From Flavisphingopyxis sp963800335 (GTDB taxonomy: Bacteria; Pseudomonadota; Alphaproteobacteria; Sphingomonadales; Sphingomonadaceae), in NCBI GenBank assembly GCA_963800335.1, contig CAWDAN010000001.1, positions 806,001-870,000 on the forward strand: a DNA stretch of 64,000 bases, given 5' to 3'. A program made the position numbers and the translations under genes. The notes below the pieces were generated by a model. It ran no database searches. It had not been told where the DNA came from and was given only the letters and a program-made list of their open reading frames with translations. Numbering within the stretch: position 1 is the stretch's first letter; every line of letters starts with the position of its first letter. This document shows positions 62,008 to 64,000 of the stretch, one piece after another.

Positions 62008-63150
62008 ATGACCCCTCCAATCGAAGACGACGTTGCCGAGCCGAGCGAACCCGAAATCCAGACGTTGCCACTCGACGCGTGGCATCGCACGCACGGTGCG
62101 CGGATGGTCGAATTCGCCGGCTATTGCATGCCGATCCAGTATGACGGCATTATCGCAGAACATCTGTGGACGCGTTACAGCGCGGGCCTGTTCGACGTCA
62201 GCCACATGGGTCAGCTGCTGATCTCCGGCGATGGCGTCGCCGAGGCGCTTGAGGCGCTGGTGCCGGGCGACATCTCTGCGCTCAAGCCGGGCCGGACACG
62301 CTATTCGCTGCTGCTCGATGAAGATGGCGGCATCCTCGACGACCTGATGATCACCAATGTCGATCCCGACTGGTATCTCGTCGTCAACGGCGCGACCAAA
62401 TGGGACGACATCGCCCATCTGCGCGAGCATCTCGCCGACGAGATCACGCTCAACCACCAGGAAGACCGCGCGTTGCTGGCGTTGCAGGGTCCCAAGGCGG
62501 TCGATGCGCTGGCGCGCATTCTGCCCGGCGTCGAGGCGATGGTGTTCATGCAGAGCGCGACCTTCGACTGGAACGGCCACACGCTCGGCGTCGGGCGGCA
62601 GGGCTATACCGGCGAAGACGGTTTCGAGATTTCGCTGCCCGGCGAGATCGCCGCAGATTTTGCCGACGCGCTTGTTGCGCAGCCCGAGGTCAAGCCCGTC
62701 GGGCTTGGCGCGCGCGATTCGCTGCGGCTCGAGGCGGGATTGCCGCTCTACGGCCACGACATCGATACCGAGACGACGCCGATCGCCGCCGATCTCGGCT
62801 TCGCCATCTCGAAACGTCGCCGCGAAGAAGGCGGCTTTCCCGGGGCCGAGCGCATATTGATGGAGCGCGAACAGGGCGCGATCGTCAAACGCATCGGCCT
62901 GACTGTCGAGGGGCGTCAGCCGGTCCGTGAGGGCGGGCTGGTGCTCGACGACGAAGGCGACGAGATCGGCCGCGTTACCTCGGGCGGCTTCTCGCCAAGC
63001 CTCGAAGTGCCGATCGCGATGGCCTATGTGCCGACCGCGATGGCCGAGGCTGGGACCCGCATCACGCTGTCGCAGCGCGGGAAGATATTCCACGGCATCG
63101 TCACCGCGATGCCGTTCGTCCCCCACAATTACGTTCGCAAGGGAGTCTGA
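62008..63150 (+). CDS. gcvT: Glycine cleavage system aminomethyltransferase (T-protein)
   Basis: Transfers the methylene unit from the H-protein intermediate to tetrahydrofolate. 380 residues from ATG 62008. Visible: PLDAWHRTHGARMVEFAGYCMPIQY, LFDVSHMGQL, RYSLLLDEDGGILDDLMI, RQGYTGEDGFEISLP (folate site), ARDSLRLEAGLPLYGHDID. The frame is open upstream through the riboswitch, but only the part from 62008 matches the family. Confidence 0.96.
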   Translation: MTPPIEDDVAEPSEPEIQTLPLDAWHRTHGARMVEFAGYCMPIQYDGIIAEHLWTRYSAGLFDVSHMGQLLISGDGVAEALEALVPGDISALKPGRTRYSLLLDEDGGILDDLMITNVDPDWYLVVNGATKWDDIAHLREHLADEITLNHQEDRALLALQGPKAVDALARILPGVEAMVFMQSATFDWNGHTLGVGRQGYTGEDGFEISLPGEIAADFADALVAQPEVKPVGLGARDSLRLEAGLPLYGHDIDTETTPIAADLGFAISKRRREEGGFPGAERILMEREQGAIVKRIGLTVEGRQPVREGGLVLDDEGDEIGRVTSGGFSPSLEVPIAMAYVPTAMAEAGTRITLSQRGKIFHGIVTAMPFVPHNYVRKGV

Positions 63151-63152
63151 AC

Positions 63153-63524
63153 ATGGCGCGGTATTTCACCAAGGATCACGAATGGCTCGATGTCGACGGC
63201 GACACCGCGACGGTCGGCATCACCAGCTACGCCCAGGAACAGCTGGGCGACATCGTTTTCGTCGAGACGCCCGAAGCGGGCAAATCGGTCAGCCAGGGAG
63301 ATGACGCCGCGGTGGTCGAATCGGTCAAGGCAGCGTCGGACGTCTATGCGCCCGCGAGCGGGACGGTCAGCGAAGGCAATGCCGCGCTCGCCGACGACCC
63401 GGCGCTGGTCAACACCGATCCCGAGGGCGAGGGCTGGTTTTTCAAGATGACGCTGTCCGATGCCGGGCAGGTGTCGGCGATGATGGATGAAGCCGCCTAC
63501 AAGGACTTCGTCGCGGGGCTGTGA
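63153..63524 (+). CDS. gcvH: Glycine cleavage system H protein
   Basis: Lipoyl carrier of the glycine cleavage complex. 123 residues. Lipoylated Lys in VESVKAASDVYAPASG, preceded by GDTATVGITSYAQEQLGDIVFVETPEAG. Starts two bases after gcvT. Confidence 0.97.
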   Translation: MARYFTKDHEWLDVDGDTATVGITSYAQEQLGDIVFVETPEAGKSVSQGDDAAVVESVKAASDVYAPASGTVSEGNAALADDPALVNTDPEGEGWFFKMTLSDAGQVSAMMDEAAYKDFVAGL

Positions 63525-63532
63525 AGCCTAAG

Positions 63533-63665
63533 CCCCTCCTCTTCAGGGGAGGGGTTGGGGTGGGGGCGTGCATAAGACGTCGCGCCTGATCATCCCCACC
63601 CCGCTGCGACTAAGGCGCCGCTGCGCGCCGCCCAGTCTCACTGCCCCTCCCCTGAAGAGGAGGGG
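63533..63665. repeat. Intergenic inverted-repeat element between gcvH and gcvPA
   Basis: Perfect 22-base inverted repeats (63533-63554 and 63644-63665; left arm CCCCTCCTCTTCAGGGGAGG, continuing GG). Just inside are partly matching G-rich and C-rich strings (TTGGGGTGGGG, CCCCACCCC), giving a total extent of 133 bp. It could fold into a long hairpin in the transcript. It has no coding frame. It looks like a small mobile or dispersed palindromic element of the kind seen between genes in sphingomonads. Confidence 0.75.
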
Positions 63666-63679
63666 GTAAAGGAGTATCA

Positions 63680-64000
63680 ATGCGCTATCTTCCCCTGACT
63701 CCCGACGATCGCAGCGCGATGCTTGCCAAGATCGGCGCGGCTTCGATCGACGACCTGTTCGTCGACGTGCCCGAGGCCGCGCGGCTGACCGGGCCGATCC
63801 GCGACCTGCCCGACCACGCCAGCGAAATCTGCGGTCGAGCGGCATTTCAAGAAACTCTTCGGCGCAGAATACCGTCGCCGGCGACGTGCCGTTCTTTCTC
63901 GGGCGCGGGCGCCTATCGCCACCATGTTCCCGCCAGCGTCGATCACCTGATCCAGCGCGGCGAGTTCCTCACCGCCTATACGCCCTATCAACCCGAAATC
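63680..64000 (+). CDS. gcvPA: Glycine dehydrogenase (P-protein) subunit 1, N-terminal part with frameshifts
   Basis: Subunit 1 of the split glycine decarboxylase. ATG 63680 is preceded by AAAGGAG. Recognised in pieces: MRYLPLTPDDRSAMLAKIGAASIDDLF, then VERHFKKL and SAQNTVAGDVPFFLG-type sequence in other frames, then AYRHHVPASVDHLIQRGEFLTAYTPYQPEI up to the window edge. At least two or three one-base indels occur between 63820 and 63910. The gene runs off the right edge. Confidence 0.88.
   Translation, partial: MRYLPLTPDDRSAMLAKIGAASIDDLFVDVPEAARLTGPIRDLPDHASEICGRAAFQETLRRRIPSPATCRSFSGAGAYRHHVPASVDHLIQRGEFLTAYTPYQPEI

Noticed and set aside
63533..63665. The inverted repeat as a Rho-independent terminator of gcvH
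   Set aside because: No T tract follows the right arm, and gcvPA continues the same operon immediately after.
1..64000. Prophage, transposon or CRISPR array
   Set aside because: No integrase, transposase, phage structural gene, direct-repeat array or cas gene was seen. Gene content is housekeeping throughout.

Overview
The window is a GC-rich chromosomal segment of an alphaproteobacterium, most probably of the order Sphingomonadales. This rests on gene content and order recalled from that group: lysC/ptsP/ftsH on one strand, an argD-hslO pair, a bc1 complex followed by apt, DUF2794 and DUF1134 (EipA) proteins, an OprO/P-type porin beside a pst locus, and a tandem glycine riboswitch ahead of gcvT. 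It is core chromosome. I see no prophage, insertion sequence, CRISPR array or plasmid gene.

Layout. 1-9 kb (minus strand): lysC, a nitronate-monooxygenase-like gene, ptsP, a RodZ-like gene, cpoB, tilS and the start of ftsH. 9-16.5 kb: ubiG, a MAPEG protein, a GST, uppP, an NDUFA9-like reductase, tRNA-Leu, a methyltransferase and an ABC-F ATPase. 16.5-20 kb: aroF-trpE-trpG in one operon behind a tryptophan leader peptide and attenuator. 20-31 kb: nadC, an LplT-like MFS protein, pgsA, moaD/moaE, oxyR divergent from cysE, a DUF2794 gene and an SDR. 30-39 kb: a complete phosphate module with an OprO/P-type porin on the plus strand facing phoR-pstS-pstC-pstA-pstB-phoU-phoB on the minus strand. Pho boxes lie in front of both the porin and pstS.

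39-41.7 kb: a compact, tightly overlapping plus-strand locus of a small Tat-signal protein, a PqqD-like protein, an HprK-related kinase and a nucleotidyltransferase-like protein. This is the least understood system in the window. 41.7-45.6 kb: glmU, a lipoprotein and glmS, an amino-sugar operon. 47-52 kb: argD-hslO, queC-queE. 52-57 kb: lipB, two related membrane proteins, a GNAT, hemF and trmL. 57-60 kb: petABC (bc1 complex) and apt. 60-64 kb: an EipA-type protein, tRNA-Ser and the glycine-cleavage operon gcvT-gcvH-gcvPA.

A general caution. Many conserved genes carry one-base indels that interrupt an otherwise intact family sequence: GST, ABC-F, nadC, moaD, pstA, a secreted protein, a membrane protein, gcvPA, and a very dense cluster at 45.6-47.0 kb. 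The tRNA-Leu acceptor stem also looks one G short. Many of the sites lie in short homopolymers and the residues on both sides remain conserved, so I read most of them as sequence or assembly errors, not gene decay. Coordinates of such genes span the whole frame-corrected gene.
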